This document shows positions 43,197-51,726 of a stretch of 64,000 bases of DNA, piece by piece. A program made the translations under genes and the position numbers. The notes under the pieces are model-generated. The model saw only the letters and a list, made by a program, of their open reading frames with translations. It searched no databases and was not told the DNA's origin. Each line of letters opens with the position of its first letter. The stretch's first letter is position 1. Origin of the DNA: Clostridium ljungdahlii (GTDB lineage: Bacteria > Bacillota > Clostridia > Clostridiales > Clostridiaceae); the NCBI RefSeq assembly GCF_001636845.1, contig NZ_LITT01000004.1, positions 1 to 64,000 on the forward strand. The letters are read 5' to 3'.

Positions 43197-43576
43197 TTAA
43201 TGTTTTATACTCTATGTTAGAAACGTACGTAAGGTAATTTATACTACAGGTGCAATTAGAATCCTAAATAGCATGTCAAAAATATCTTTTTTTTAAGATA
43301 TCTTTGACATACTCATAATTAGTTATTATTAGTTTTCTATCAGTATCATCTCTACATGAAATTAGCAAATATTGATGCACCAATTAACATTAAATTTTTA
43401 ACGCAATCATAGCACCAAGTGGTGATTCTATCAATACTTATAGGATAATATACTGACCAATTTTCAATCTCCCCATAAATTTTACTAATAAATTGATATT
43501 ATCATTTTTTTGATATATAATGAAATTTATATATTTTAGTTAATATATAAATTTTACTTATATAGAGGTGAAGAAA
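43197..43576. other. Gap after the HAD-Nudix gene
   Basis: No gene was found. A hairpin at 43273-43310 probably ends the preceding unit. The remainder is A+T-rich and presumably carries the promoter and autoregulatory site of the LysR gene; TTGATA...ATATAATG strings occur near 43508-43522. Confidence 0.45.
43273..43310 (+). terminator. Hairpin after the HAD-Nudix gene
   Basis: ATGTCAAA-ATATCTT and AAGATAT-TTTGACAT pair around a T6 loop. No T-run follows, so it may pause rather than fully terminate. Confidence 0.55.
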
Positions 43577-44536
43577 TTGTTTCAAATCATGAATTATGTT
43601 TATGAAGTCTATAAGTGTGGAAGTTTCTCAAAGGCATCAAAAAACTTACATATGACGCAACCAGCCTTGAGTATTGCAATCCATAAACTGGAACAAGAAA
43701 TTGGTCAACCTTTATTTCAGCGAAAAACATCCCCACTTAAGTTAACTGATGCAGGACGCATATATATGGACAAAGTGGAAAAAATTATATCAATGGAACA
43801 AGAATGCACTGATTACTTTCAAAACTTAAATGAAGTGAAAGTTGGAAAAGTTACAATTGGGGGTGCTATTATATCTATGACCTACTTACTTCCTGAACTT
43901 ATTGTTGGTTTTTTTTATCAATATCCAGGAATTGAAATTGCTGCAAAAGAAGCATCTCTTCCAGTACTTAAAAATATGCTAGCAGATGGAAGCATTGATT
44001 TAATTTTAGACACTAATTGGTTTGAAGAAGACATCTTTCAATCCATTCCTTTATTTACAAACCAAATTTTACTTGGCATACCTCTGAATTTTTCTTTAGA
44101 TACGAAAATTTTTGCTTGCGGCATGACATCCGAAGAAATCAGAGCAGACAAACATCTTTCTCAGGACCAACCAGCCATTGACCTATACAATATGGAGAAT
44201 CTTCCTTTTCTTTTGTTAGAACCAACAAATGAAATTTTCGAAAGATCAAAAGCAATTTTTAATTATTATCATGTTGAACCATTAGTAAAAATGTCATTTA
44301 ATCAACAGATGACTTCCTTTGAATTTGCTTCAAAAGGGCTTGGAGCCGTTTTTATTTCTGATACCCTTGTCAAGTGTTCCCCTAACGCAGAAAACCTTCG
44401 CTTTTACAAACTTAACTGCCCTATGCCAAAACGGGAAGTCTCCATTGCCTATAGCAAAAAGATTTATGTTACCAAAGCAACTCAGCGTTTTATTGATTAC
44501 ACTACTGAATTTTATAAAAGGAAAATTAACCATTGA
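43577..44536 (+). CDS. LysR-family transcriptional regulator
   Basis: This 319-residue protein has the LysR winged helix (YKCGSFSKASKNLHMTQPAL, SIAIHKLEQEIG, then QPLFQRK) and a substrate-binding-like domain. GAGGTG at 43565-43570 precedes a TTG at 43577; a GTG at 43568 lies inside that site and is less likely. Neither neighbour is divergent at close range, so the target is unclear. A strong dyad (44561-44590) ends the gene. Confidence 0.88.
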   Translation: MFQIMNYVYEVYKCGSFSKASKNLHMTQPALSIAIHKLEQEIGQPLFQRKTSPLKLTDAGRIYMDKVEKIISMEQECTDYFQNLNEVKVGKVTIGGAIISMTYLLPELIVGFFYQYPGIEIAAKEASLPVLKNMLADGSIDLILDTNWFEEDIFQSIPLFTNQILLGIPLNFSLDTKIFACGMTSEEIRADKHLSQDQPAIDLYNMENLPFLLLEPTNEIFERSKAIFNYYHVEPLVKMSFNQQMTSFEFASKGLGAVFISDTLVKCSPNAENLRFYKLNCPMPKREVSIAYSKKIYVTKATQRFIDYTTEFYKRKINH

Positions 44537-44560
44537 GCTAGTATTACTTTAGTAACTATT

Positions 44561-44590
44561 TTGTTGAGCCGATGTTACCCGGCTCAACAA
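44561..44590 (+). terminator. Hairpin after the LysR gene
   Basis: TTGTTGAGCCG and CGGCTCAACAA are perfect 11-base arms around an 8-base loop, 25 bases after the stop. The T-tract is poor. Confidence 0.6.
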
Positions 44591-44683
44591 AGATTATTCT
44601 ATAGTACAAAGAGAGTTTTAATTATACTTCTTGTATTGAGATAATACTCAAAACCCCACTATAAATTGAAATTTATAAAAACA

Positions 44684-45310
44684 CTAACGGATGAAATTTG
44701 TGCAAGCAGATTTTTCTGTTGTAGGAATGTTAATACCTTGTTCCTTACCAAGTTGAATACACTTAAGAAGCCATGCCATGTTTCTGCCAATGTTACGCAT
44801 GGTCTGCAATCCTTCTAAATCTTTCTTCACATCTTCAGGAGTAAAGCCATGCACCATATTCCAATAAGTAGACGACACAACTGGCATCTCTGCAATGGTA
44901 AAATACTTGTTCAGTACATCTATAGAAGCTGTAGTTCCAGCACGTCTTGCTGATGAAATAGCAGCAGCTGGTTTGTGTCTAAATACAGATGATCCAGCAT
45001 AAAATAATCGATCTAAAACCGACAGCAATCGTCCACTAGGATGCGAAAAATAGACCGGTGTACCGAATATGAAGCCATCTGCATGTTCTGCCTTCTTCAA
45101 TAACTCATTGATCCCATCATCATCAAATACACAAGAATTGTGTAATCCCTGGCATTTATTGCATCCAATGCAGTCACGAATTGGTTGATTACCAATATGG
45201 ACAATCTCGCATTCAATTTGCTCTTCTCTCAAAACTTTTGCAATTTCTGCTAATGCTGTATAAGTACATCCATTAGATCTTGAACTACCATTCAATAATA
45301 AAACTTTCAT
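44684..45310 (-). CDS. Flavodoxin-family NAD(P)H-dependent oxidoreductase
   Basis: This 208-residue protein has the flavodoxin-like FMN loop NGSSRSNGCTYTAL at the start, then a Cys cluster CIGCNKC (about 54-60) with a further Cys at about 66, and GTPVYFSHPSG. Iron-sulphur flavoproteins carry a similar compact Cys motif, so a 4Fe-4S centre is possible; otherwise it is a WrbA-like quinone or azo reductase. AGGAGG precedes the ATG at 45310. It is divergent from an HxlR regulator, the usual control for such detoxifying reductases. Confidence 0.85.
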   Translation of the reverse strand: MKVLLLNGSSRSNGCTYTALAEIAKVLREEQIECEIVHIGNQPIRDCIGCNKCQGLHNSCVFDDDGINELLKKAEHADGFIFGTPVYFSHPSGRLLSVLDRLFYAGSSVFRHKPAAAISSARRAGTTASIDVLNKYFTIAEMPVVSSTYWNMVHGFTPEDVKKDLEGLQTMRNIGRNMAWLLKCIQLGKEQGINIPTTEKSACTNFIR

Positions 45311-45503
45311 TTTTTTCCTCCTTATTCTATATGCCCATACTGTCAATACAGACAGCATGCTGCTATGTGATTATATTTTTAATCTTCAAATAGTCATATT
45401 CTCAACGAATTGACATCTTTTCTTGGTTTAACTATAATTATATCTTAAATGATCAACTTATCAATAATGCACTTTTTTGTTATATAATATATTTTTAGTT
45501 CAA

Positions 45504-45523
45504 TACTATACTATTAGATAGTA
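45504..45523 (+). promoter_or_regulatory. Candidate HxlR operator
   Basis: TACTAT and ATAGTA are inverted across 8 bases, immediately before the ribosome binding site of the HxlR gene. HxlR/YodB-type regulators bind TACT/AGTA dyads, so this is a good candidate site for autoregulation. Confidence 0.5.
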
Positions 45524-45535
45524 AGGAGATATAAG

Positions 45536-45892
45536 ATGGATAAATCTAAATTAGAAAGTTATAACTGCGCAGTAGAAGCAGCAATGGATATTGTTGGAGG
45601 AAAATATAAAGCCATTATCATCTATGAACTGATTGATAAGACGTTAAGATACAATGAAATTCAAAAGCGTATTCCACAGGCAACACCAAAAATGCTCAGT
45701 CACCAGTTAAAAGAACTGAAGAACGACGGCATTATCAATCGTGTTCTCTATCCTGTGGTCCCTCCTAAGACAGAATACTCACTTACTGAACTTGGTAAAA
45801 CATTTGTTCCTATAGTAAAATCACTTTGTAAGTGGGGCGAGGAATATTTCCGACTAAATGGCGTACCAATACCATGCAATAAATCAAAATAG
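45536..45892 (+). CDS. HxlR-family regulator
   Basis: This 118-residue winged-helix protein has YNCAVEAAMDIVGGKYKAII at the start, RYNEIQKRIPQATPKMLSHQ with LKELKNDGII, and the wing PKTEYSLTELG. The Cys at about residue 11 is in the position of the redox Cys of YodB, HypR and QorR, which sense quinones and disulfide stress. AAGGAG precedes the ATG. It probably controls the divergent flavodoxin-like reductase. Confidence 0.92.
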   Translation: MDKSKLESYNCAVEAAMDIVGGKYKAIIIYELIDKTLRYNEIQKRIPQATPKMLSHQLKELKNDGIINRVLYPVVPPKTEYSLTELGKTFVPIVKSLCKWGEEYFRLNGVPIPCNKSK

Positions 45893-46020
45893 CTTAACAG
45901 AAAATATCTGTATGCCTCCATTTGTAAACTAACGTTTCTTATTAATGACAACACTACTTCCAATTCAATTACAGCATCATTATTAAAAATAATATTTTAT
46001 AACTATAATTAATTTACTAG

Positions 46021-46049
46021 TTTACAAATTTAGCACGGTAAACTATAAT
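46021..46049 (+). promoter_or_regulatory. Promoter with dyad for the amino-acid ABC operon
   Basis: TTTACA (46021-46026), 17 bases, TATAAT (46044-46049). AGTTTAC (46019-46025) and GTAAACT (46038-46044) form an inverted repeat covering the -35 and spacer, suggesting a repressor site. The start codon is 43 bases downstream. Confidence 0.7.
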
Positions 46050-46091
46050 ATTTATTATAATTAATTTAATATAAATTGGGAGGTCTGTGAA

Positions 46092-46898
46092 ATGAAAAAG
46101 AAATTAGGAATTTTAACTTTGGTAATATTTTTGCTTGGAATAATACTTACAGGATGTGGACAAGGCCAGAAATCAAGCGATAAATCCTGGGATGATATAA
46201 AATCAAAAGGTCAGTTTGTAGTTGGCTTAGATGATAGTTTTCCTCCAATGGGCTTTAGAGATGAAAAAGGTCAAATCGTAGGATTTGATATAGATATGGC
46301 CAAAGCAGCTGCACAAAAAATGGGAGTAAAGGTAGTCTTTAAACCAGTAGAATGGGATGGCATTATACTTAGCTTAAATAACAAAGACATAGATGTTATA
46401 TGGAATGGTTTGACTATAACTGATAAGAGAAAAAAGCAAATAGGATTTTCAAAAGTATATCTTCAAAACAAACAAATAATTGTAGTAAAAAGTGATTCTA
46501 ACATAAAAAATAAAAAAGACTTGTCAGGTAAAACAGTAGGACTTCAAATGGGAAGCAGCAGTGAAACTGCATTGAATTCAGACGCTGCTACAGCAAAATC
46601 TCTAAAAAATATTAGAAAGTATTCTAATAATACAGAAGCATTACTTGATTTAAATCAGGGTCGTATAGATGCAGTTGTTGTAGATGAAGTAGTTGGAAGA
46701 TACTATTTGCAAAAGAAACCTGGTTTATACAAAATACTTGAAGATAACTTCGGCAAAGAAGACTACGGTGTTGGTATAAGAAAAACAGATGAAAGTTTTA
46801 AAAATAAACTTGACGAAGCACTGGATTCAATGAAAAAAGATGGAACAGCAAATAAAATATCTCAAAAATGGTTTGGCAAAGATATAATTGCAAAATAA
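46092..46898 (+). CDS. Polar amino-acid ABC transporter substrate-binding lipoprotein
   Basis: This 268-residue protein has a lipoprotein signal with lipobox LTGC at residues 20-23. It then has the SBP_bac_3 fold: FVVGLDDSFPPMGFRDEKGQ, VGFDIDMAKAAAQKMG, a WNGLTITDKRKKQIGFS segment and GKTVGLQMGSS. Members bind Gln, Arg, His or cystine. It is followed 20 bases later by the permease gene. No ATPase gene follows, so the complex must borrow one from elsewhere. Confidence 0.93.
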   Translation: MKKKLGILTLVIFLLGIILTGCGQGQKSSDKSWDDIKSKGQFVVGLDDSFPPMGFRDEKGQIVGFDIDMAKAAAQKMGVKVVFKPVEWDGIILSLNNKDIDVIWNGLTITDKRKKQIGFSKVYLQNKQIIVVKSDSNIKNKKDLSGKTVGLQMGSSSETALNSDAATAKSLKNIRKYSNNTEALLDLNQGRIDAVVVDEVVGRYYLQKKPGLYKILEDNFGKEDYGVGIRKTDESFKNKLDEALDSMKKDGTANKISQKWFGKDIIAK

Positions 46899-46918
46899 TT
46901 GGTTAGGATGTGATTTAT

Positions 46919-47557
46919 ATGTCTGATATCATGGACATTACAGGATTTATACTAAGTGGAAGCTTAATAACTATACAACTATTTTTTATAACGGCTATTT
47001 TTTCTATACCCTTAGGATGCCTAGTAGCCCTAGGGAAAATATCTAAAATCAAGCCCATAAAGGCTATACTTAGCTTATACACCTGGGCTTTTAGAGGAAC
47101 ACCTTTACTTTTACAGTTGTTTTTTACTTATTTTGGTCTTCCTGTAATTGGCATAAGGTTATCTCCCTTAGCAGCTGCAAGTATTGCTTTTACTATAAAT
47201 TATGCCGCATACCTGGCAGAAATTTTTAGGTCAGGTATTGAATCAATAGACAAAGGACAATTTGAAGCTTCTAAAGTTCTAGGTATGAATTACTGCCAAA
47301 CTATGATAAAGATAATAATTCCCCAAGCCATTAGAAATGTAATTCCTCCTGTTTGTAACGAAAGTATCAATTTAATAAAAGATTCTGCTTTAGTTGCAAC
47401 TATAGGTGTGGGAGATCTTCTAAGGGCAGCAAAAGAAGTAGTTACGCGTGATTTTACAATTACTCCTTTTATAATAGCTGCTATACTATATCTTATTTTA
47501 ACTTCAGTTTTGGTTATGGCCTTTAGACAATTAGAAAAAAAATATTCTATTAATTAA
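46919..47557 (+). CDS. Polar amino-acid ABC transporter permease
   Basis: This 212-residue HisM-type permease has about five helices and the EAA loop EASKVLGMNYCQTMIKIIIP at about 120-140, preceded by FRGTPLLLQLFF. The start is the ATG at 46919 after AGGATG; the GTG at 46910 lies in that site. It is followed by a strong terminator, so the operon has only two genes. Confidence 0.93.
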   Translation: MSDIMDITGFILSGSLITIQLFFITAIFSIPLGCLVALGKISKIKPIKAILSLYTWAFRGTPLLLQLFFTYFGLPVIGIRLSPLAAASIAFTINYAAYLAEIFRSGIESIDKGQFEASKVLGMNYCQTMIKIIIPQAIRNVIPPVCNESINLIKDSALVATIGVGDLLRAAKEVVTRDFTITPFIIAAILYLILTSVLVMAFRQLEKKYSIN

Positions 47558-47562
47558 TATCT

Positions 47563-47604
47563 AAATCAAGTCCTGCTATTTGGTACTAACAGGACTTGAT
47601 TTTT
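47563..47604 (+). terminator. Terminator of the amino-acid ABC operon
   Basis: AAATCAAGTCCTG and CAGGACTTGATTT are perfect 13-base arms around a 14-base loop, followed by TTC. Its downstream arm lies inside the small minus-strand frame 47576-47698. Confidence 0.8.
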
Positions 47605-47698
47605 CATTTTCTTTATTTTCTTCACTATTTTCCAAGCATTCCTGTAAACATTCTTCTATTACTTCCATAGTAATCTCAAACTTATTATTATTCTCCAA
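47576..47698 (-). CDS. Possible 40-aa charged small protein
   Basis: A short minus-strand frame encodes MENNNKFEITMEVIEECLQE and 20 further acidic and Lys residues ending SSPVSTK. GGAGGG (47704-47709) is 5 bases before a TTG at 47698, and a dyad lies upstream (47736-47766). The central part is predicted helical with two Cys (EECLQECLE). No family is recognised. The last codons run through the terminator of the opposite operon, so it could be spurious. Confidence 0.4.
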   Translation of the reverse strand: MENNNKFEITMEVIEECLQECLENSEENKENEKSSPVSTK

Positions 47699-47735
47699 TT
47701 TGGCCCTCCACATAAATTTAATATCATATTACTAT

Positions 47736-47766
47736 AGTATTAACAATATCCAAAAGTGTTAATACT
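47736..47766. promoter_or_regulatory. Dyad upstream of the small minus-strand frame
   Basis: AGTATTAAC (47736-47744) and GTTAATACT (47758-47766) are perfect inverted arms across 13 bases, 27 bases upstream of the ribosome binding site of the small frame. It would be a suitable operator for that gene. Confidence 0.45.
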
Positions 47767-47889
47767 TATATTTAATCATTTTCAAATGAAAATTTGACAT
47801 ATACGGAGGGATACACTGACAAGTCTCACTACATTAAAAACTTTTAATAAGTCCAAATCTCATTTAGAATTATGTATTGTTTTCTAACT

Positions 47890-50800
47890 TTACATTTCAA
47901 CTAAGCTGTTGTTAAAAAATAAGTAGAGATATTTATTTTTTACTTGCTTACCAGTTAACTTTTCAAGTGCCCTTGCATAATAATAAATTTGGATTTTGTA
48001 TTTATCTTTTATATTATCTATATCATCTACATAATCTGTTTTATAGTCTATAAGCACTAATTCTCCATCTTCTTCAAAATAGCAATCTATTATTCCTTGA
48101 ATAATTATTTTTTCATCCTTATATATTTTATCTGGAAGCTCTTTATATAATTCATTACTTTCTATTTCCATATAAAATGGAGTTTCCCTATAGATATTCT
48201 CTGCCTCTTTCATTCTATTTCCTATTTCAGAATTAAAAAATTTTAATATTTTACCTAGGTGTATTGACTTAACTTCCTCTTCCCTTATAAATTCCATCTG
48301 AACCAATCTATCTACCTGTTCTTTTATTTCGTCGTAAGAATTAATTTTTTTTATATCAATATGCTGCAAGATTAAATGCAAAAGAGTTCCCTTTTCAGCA
48401 GCTGTCATACCTTTTTTCTCTCTTAAAAAAAGTGGTTTTTTTAATTGTATTGGTTCTACCAAATTCACACTATCTTCTATATCATTCAAGTCAAACCTTC
48501 TCTTTAACTCTGACACAGAAAATTTAGCAGGTATCTTACAAGCTTCCTCATATTTATAATTCCAGTTAAGCCTTCTATCCACTTTATCCATATATTGTCC
48601 ATCATATTCAGTTAAGTTAAGCTCTTCAATCTTACCCAGTATATCTACATTCTCCTTTTCTTGAGATACAGTTTTAAAATCATCTTTTTTATAAATACTT
48701 ACCTTCCATGTAGAATTATCCCCTATAACTAAATTCAAATTATCTTCACTTTTAGAAATTTCTCTTATAGGCTTTCCACATGGGTGCTTAGCCAGTGCAG
48801 CCCCTATCCAATCCAAAAAATTTCTAGCACTTATAAGTGAATACTCAGGAAGTTTATCTCCTTTATAAGAAGCACATTCACACCATCTTTGAGTTGTTTT
48901 TTCAATATTATTTACCATTCCAGTTATTATAAGTTTTTCTTTTGCTCTGGTAAAGGCAACATATAATATTCTCATTTCCTCTGAAAGAGTTTCTACTTTT
49001 AGCCTTTTTCTAAGTACCTGTTTCATAACAGTAGGATAACATATATGCCTTTTTGCATTTACATAATCCGGTCCGAGACCTAACTTTTCATGAAAAAGTA
49101 CCCCTTTGTTCATATCCATTAAATTAAACTTTTTTCCTGTACCAGAAAGTATTACTACAGGAAATTCAAGCCCTTTGCTTTTGTGAACACTCATTATCCT
49201 GACTACATTTTCATTTTCTCCTAGTATTTTTGCACTTCCTAAATCCCCACTGCTATTCTTAAGTTTGTTCATAAAATTTATAAAATTGAAAAGTCCTTTG
49301 TAACTGCTCTTTTCATACTGTTTTGCTCTTTCAAATAACATTCTTAAGTTTGCCTGCCTCTGAATTCCCCCAGGCATAGCCCCTATAAAACCGTAATAGC
49401 CCGTTTCAGTATAAAGGTGCCATATAAATTCGTCTATTGGCATATACTTTACTTTTTTTCTCCAATTGTTAAGCCTTTTCAAGAATTCACTTACCTTATA
49501 TTTCAAGCTATTTCCTACATGCTTTAATGATATATCTGATTCAGAGTCATTTTCTGAAATTATCTTTAATATATCATAAAAATGCATTTTTTTATCTACC
49601 ATTCTCAAATCTATAAGTTCCTCTGGAGAGAAGGATTCTATAGGAGACCTAAGCACAGCTACAAGTGGAATATCCTGAAGTGGATTATCTATTATTTCAA
49701 GCACTGATATTATTGTCTTTACTTCTATATTCTCAAAATATCCGGCAGAAATATCTGCAAATACAGGTATTTCTAAACTATTAAGTTCTTCTACAAAAGT
49801 AGGAGCCCAATTTTGCGTGGCACGCATTAATATTACTATGTCTTTATACATTACATTCCTATAGGACTTCGTACTTTTATCATATACTTTTAGTGGCTCT
49901 ACTTCTGTTTTACCATTTATGAGCTCACTTATTTTTTTTGCTACAAGCCGCGCTTCTACCTGAACATTATCTAAAATTTCTTCATTTTCTTGAATTTCTT
50001 CACTTTCTTCTTTTTTATCTATTATATTAACCTCTATATCTCCACTATAGTTTCCAGATGAGTTTTCATAATCTGCTGAACTTTTTAAGCATTCCTCATC
50101 CGTATAATCTAATTCTCCTACTTCTCTACACATTATTTGTTTAAATAAATAATTAGTGCCTTCTATTATTTCTTCTCTACTTCTAAAATTTTCAGATAAT
50201 TTTATTTTTCTGTTTTCAGCCGTCTTTTTTTCAGAATAACTATTATATTTCTGCAGAAAAAGTTCAGGTTTAGATTGCCTAAATCTGTATATGCTCTGCT
50301 TTACATCTCCTACCATAAACAAATTTGAGTCTTTTGATTTTCTACTTATCATATTCATTATAACTTCTTGAACTTCATTACTATCCTGATATTCATCTAT
50401 AAATATTTCCTCAAAATATCTCCTATATTCTAAAGCTGCCTCCGAAGGAACTATATTTCCATCTTCATCTCTATCTGTTAATATTTCAAGGCAAAAGTGC
50501 TCTATATCACTAAAGTCCAGTATCCCTCTTTCCCTTTTTTTTAAGCTGTAATTTTTATCAAACTCTATTACAAGAGAAGCCAGGCACTTCATCATAGGAT
50601 ATACTTCCTGCATATTTTTATACATATTATCAGAACCTGAAAATATATCTTCTTTTATACTATTTAACTTCTTTTTAACTTCATCTCTTACATTCTTAGC
50701 CTTTTCCTTCACTTCTTTAACTTCATCTTTTACTCTTTTAGTGGAAAGCTTGTCAAAATTCAATTGTAAAAACTTTTCTTTTAGTTCTTCCCAAGAATTT

Positions 50801-51588
50801 AAAAGCAATAATTCCTTTATATTTTCATAATCTTTTTTAAAAATATCTACATAGTGCTCAAGTCCTTCTACGCTTTGGATTATGGTAAGTTCTCTTTCTA
50901 TTCTATCCTTGCATCCATTAACATCTACCTCTAGGCTGTGCATAATCATTTTTGCCCAGTGGGTACGTCCAAAATCAAAATTTTCTTTTACATTAAAATT
51001 TTCTACTGCTTCTCTTAACCACTTTTCAGGCCAGGGATTACTTTTTGAAAATTCATAGAGAGAAAGTACCATATCTTTAAGTTTAATATCATTTTTACTT
51101 TTAAAACCGTCTACAAGTTTTAAAAATTCTGTATTTTCTATATCATATTTCTCATCGAAAAGTTCCTCAAGTACATCCTGTTTTAAAAGAACTGCTTCTG
51201 TACTGTCACATATTCTAAAATTAGGATCTAAATCTATTAAATGAAAATTACTTTTTATAACCTTAAGACAAAAAGCATGTATAGTGATTATATTAGCCTG
51301 ATTTAAGAGTGCCAGTTGTTTTTGGAGATTTTTTGATCCATAATTTGATTCTAACAATTTAGAAATTGCCTCTGCTATTCTCTCTTTCATTTCAGAAGCT
51401 GCTGCATTTGTAAAGGTAACAACTAACAATTTATCTATATCCACCTCTTCATCAATACTTGTTATTTCCTGTATTATTCTCTCCACTAGCACTGCTGTCT
51501 TACCAGTTCCCGCACCCGCTGATACTAGTAAATTACACTTAGGGGTAAAAATAGCTTCTCTTTGAGATTCTGTCCAATTTGTATCCAT
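47890..51588 (-). CDS. addA: ATP-dependent helicase/nuclease subunit A
   Basis: This 1232-residue protein is the UvrD-like helicase and nuclease chain of AddAB, which processes double-strand breaks for RecA. It shows Walker A SAGAGTGKTAVLVER near residue 27, helicase motif II IDEYQDSNEVQE, VGDVKQSIYRFRQS, VRIMSVHKSKGLEFPVV, the late helicase motif RILYVAFTRAKEKL, and the C-terminal nuclease centre LIDYKTDYV. A start at 51612 is possible, but AAGGTGG directly before the ATG at 51588 gives the family-like MDTNWTESQREAI. No addB flanks it, which is unusual. The dispersed repeat copy B lies in its leader. Confidence 0.93.
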   Translation of the reverse strand: MDTNWTESQREAIFTPKCNLLVSAGAGTGKTAVLVERIIQEITSIDEEVDIDKLLVVTFTNAAASEMKERIAEAISKLLESNYGSKNLQKQLALLNQANIITIHAFCLKVIKSNFHLIDLDPNFRICDSTEAVLLKQDVLEELFDEKYDIENTEFLKLVDGFKSKNDIKLKDMVLSLYEFSKSNPWPEKWLREAVENFNVKENFDFGRTHWAKMIMHSLEVDVNGCKDRIERELTIIQSVEGLEHYVDIFKKDYENIKELLLLNSWEELKEKFLQLNFDKLSTKRVKDEVKEVKEKAKNVRDEVKKKLNSIKEDIFSGSDNMYKNMQEVYPMMKCLASLVIEFDKNYSLKKRERGILDFSDIEHFCLEILTDRDEDGNIVPSEAALEYRRYFEEIFIDEYQDSNEVQEVIMNMISRKSKDSNLFMVGDVKQSIYRFRQSKPELFLQKYNSYSEKKTAENRKIKLSENFRSREEIIEGTNYLFKQIMCREVGELDYTDEECLKSSADYENSSGNYSGDIEVNIIDKKEESEEIQENEEILDNVQVEARLVAKKISELINGKTEVEPLKVYDKSTKSYRNVMYKDIVILMRATQNWAPTFVEELNSLEIPVFADISAGYFENIEVKTIISVLEIIDNPLQDIPLVAVLRSPIESFSPEELIDLRMVDKKMHFYDILKIISENDSESDISLKHVGNSLKYKVSEFLKRLNNWRKKVKYMPIDEFIWHLYTETGYYGFIGAMPGGIQRQANLRMLFERAKQYEKSSYKGLFNFINFMNKLKNSSGDLGSAKILGENENVVRIMSVHKSKGLEFPVVILSGTGKKFNLMDMNKGVLFHEKLGLGPDYVNAKRHICYPTVMKQVLRKRLKVETLSEEMRILYVAFTRAKEKLIITGMVNNIEKTTQRWCECASYKGDKLPEYSLISARNFLDWIGAALAKHPCGKPIREISKSEDNLNLVIGDNSTWKVSIYKKDDFKTVSQEKENVDILGKIEELNLTEYDGQYMDKVDRRLNWNYKYEEACKIPAKFSVSELKRRFDLNDIEDSVNLVEPIQLKKPLFLREKKGMTAAEKGTLLHLILQHIDIKKINSYDEIKEQVDRLVQMEFIREEEVKSIHLGKILKFFNSEIGNRMKEAENIYRETPFYMEIESNELYKELPDKIYKDEKIIIQGIIDCYFEEDGELVLIDYKTDYVDDIDNIKDKYKIQIYYYARALEKLTGKQVKNKYLYLFFNNSLVEM

Positions 51589-51624
51589 ATGTACCACCTT
51601 ACTAAAATTCATTGGCGATCTCCC

Positions 51625-51720
51625 CCTAAAGGATAACGCCTTCTAAGTGCTAAAACACTAAGTATCTTGTTAATAAGCATCAGTATGGAGTTAGAACTCC
51701 ATTCTGATGCCAATAACTCT
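51625..51720 (-). repeat. Dispersed structured repeat, copy B
   Basis: The reverse complement matches copy A (27821-27915) at most positions, including GCATCAG, TGATGCTTATTAACA and the tail AGAAGGCGTTATCCTTTAGG. Hairpin 1 here is ATGGAGTT/AACTCCAT where copy A has TGGAGT/ACTCCA, so loop and stem bases change but pairing is kept. It begins 7 bases after the GGDEF gene's stop and ends just before the addA start region, on the same strand as both. Confidence 0.8.
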
Positions 51721-51726
51721 ACTTAT

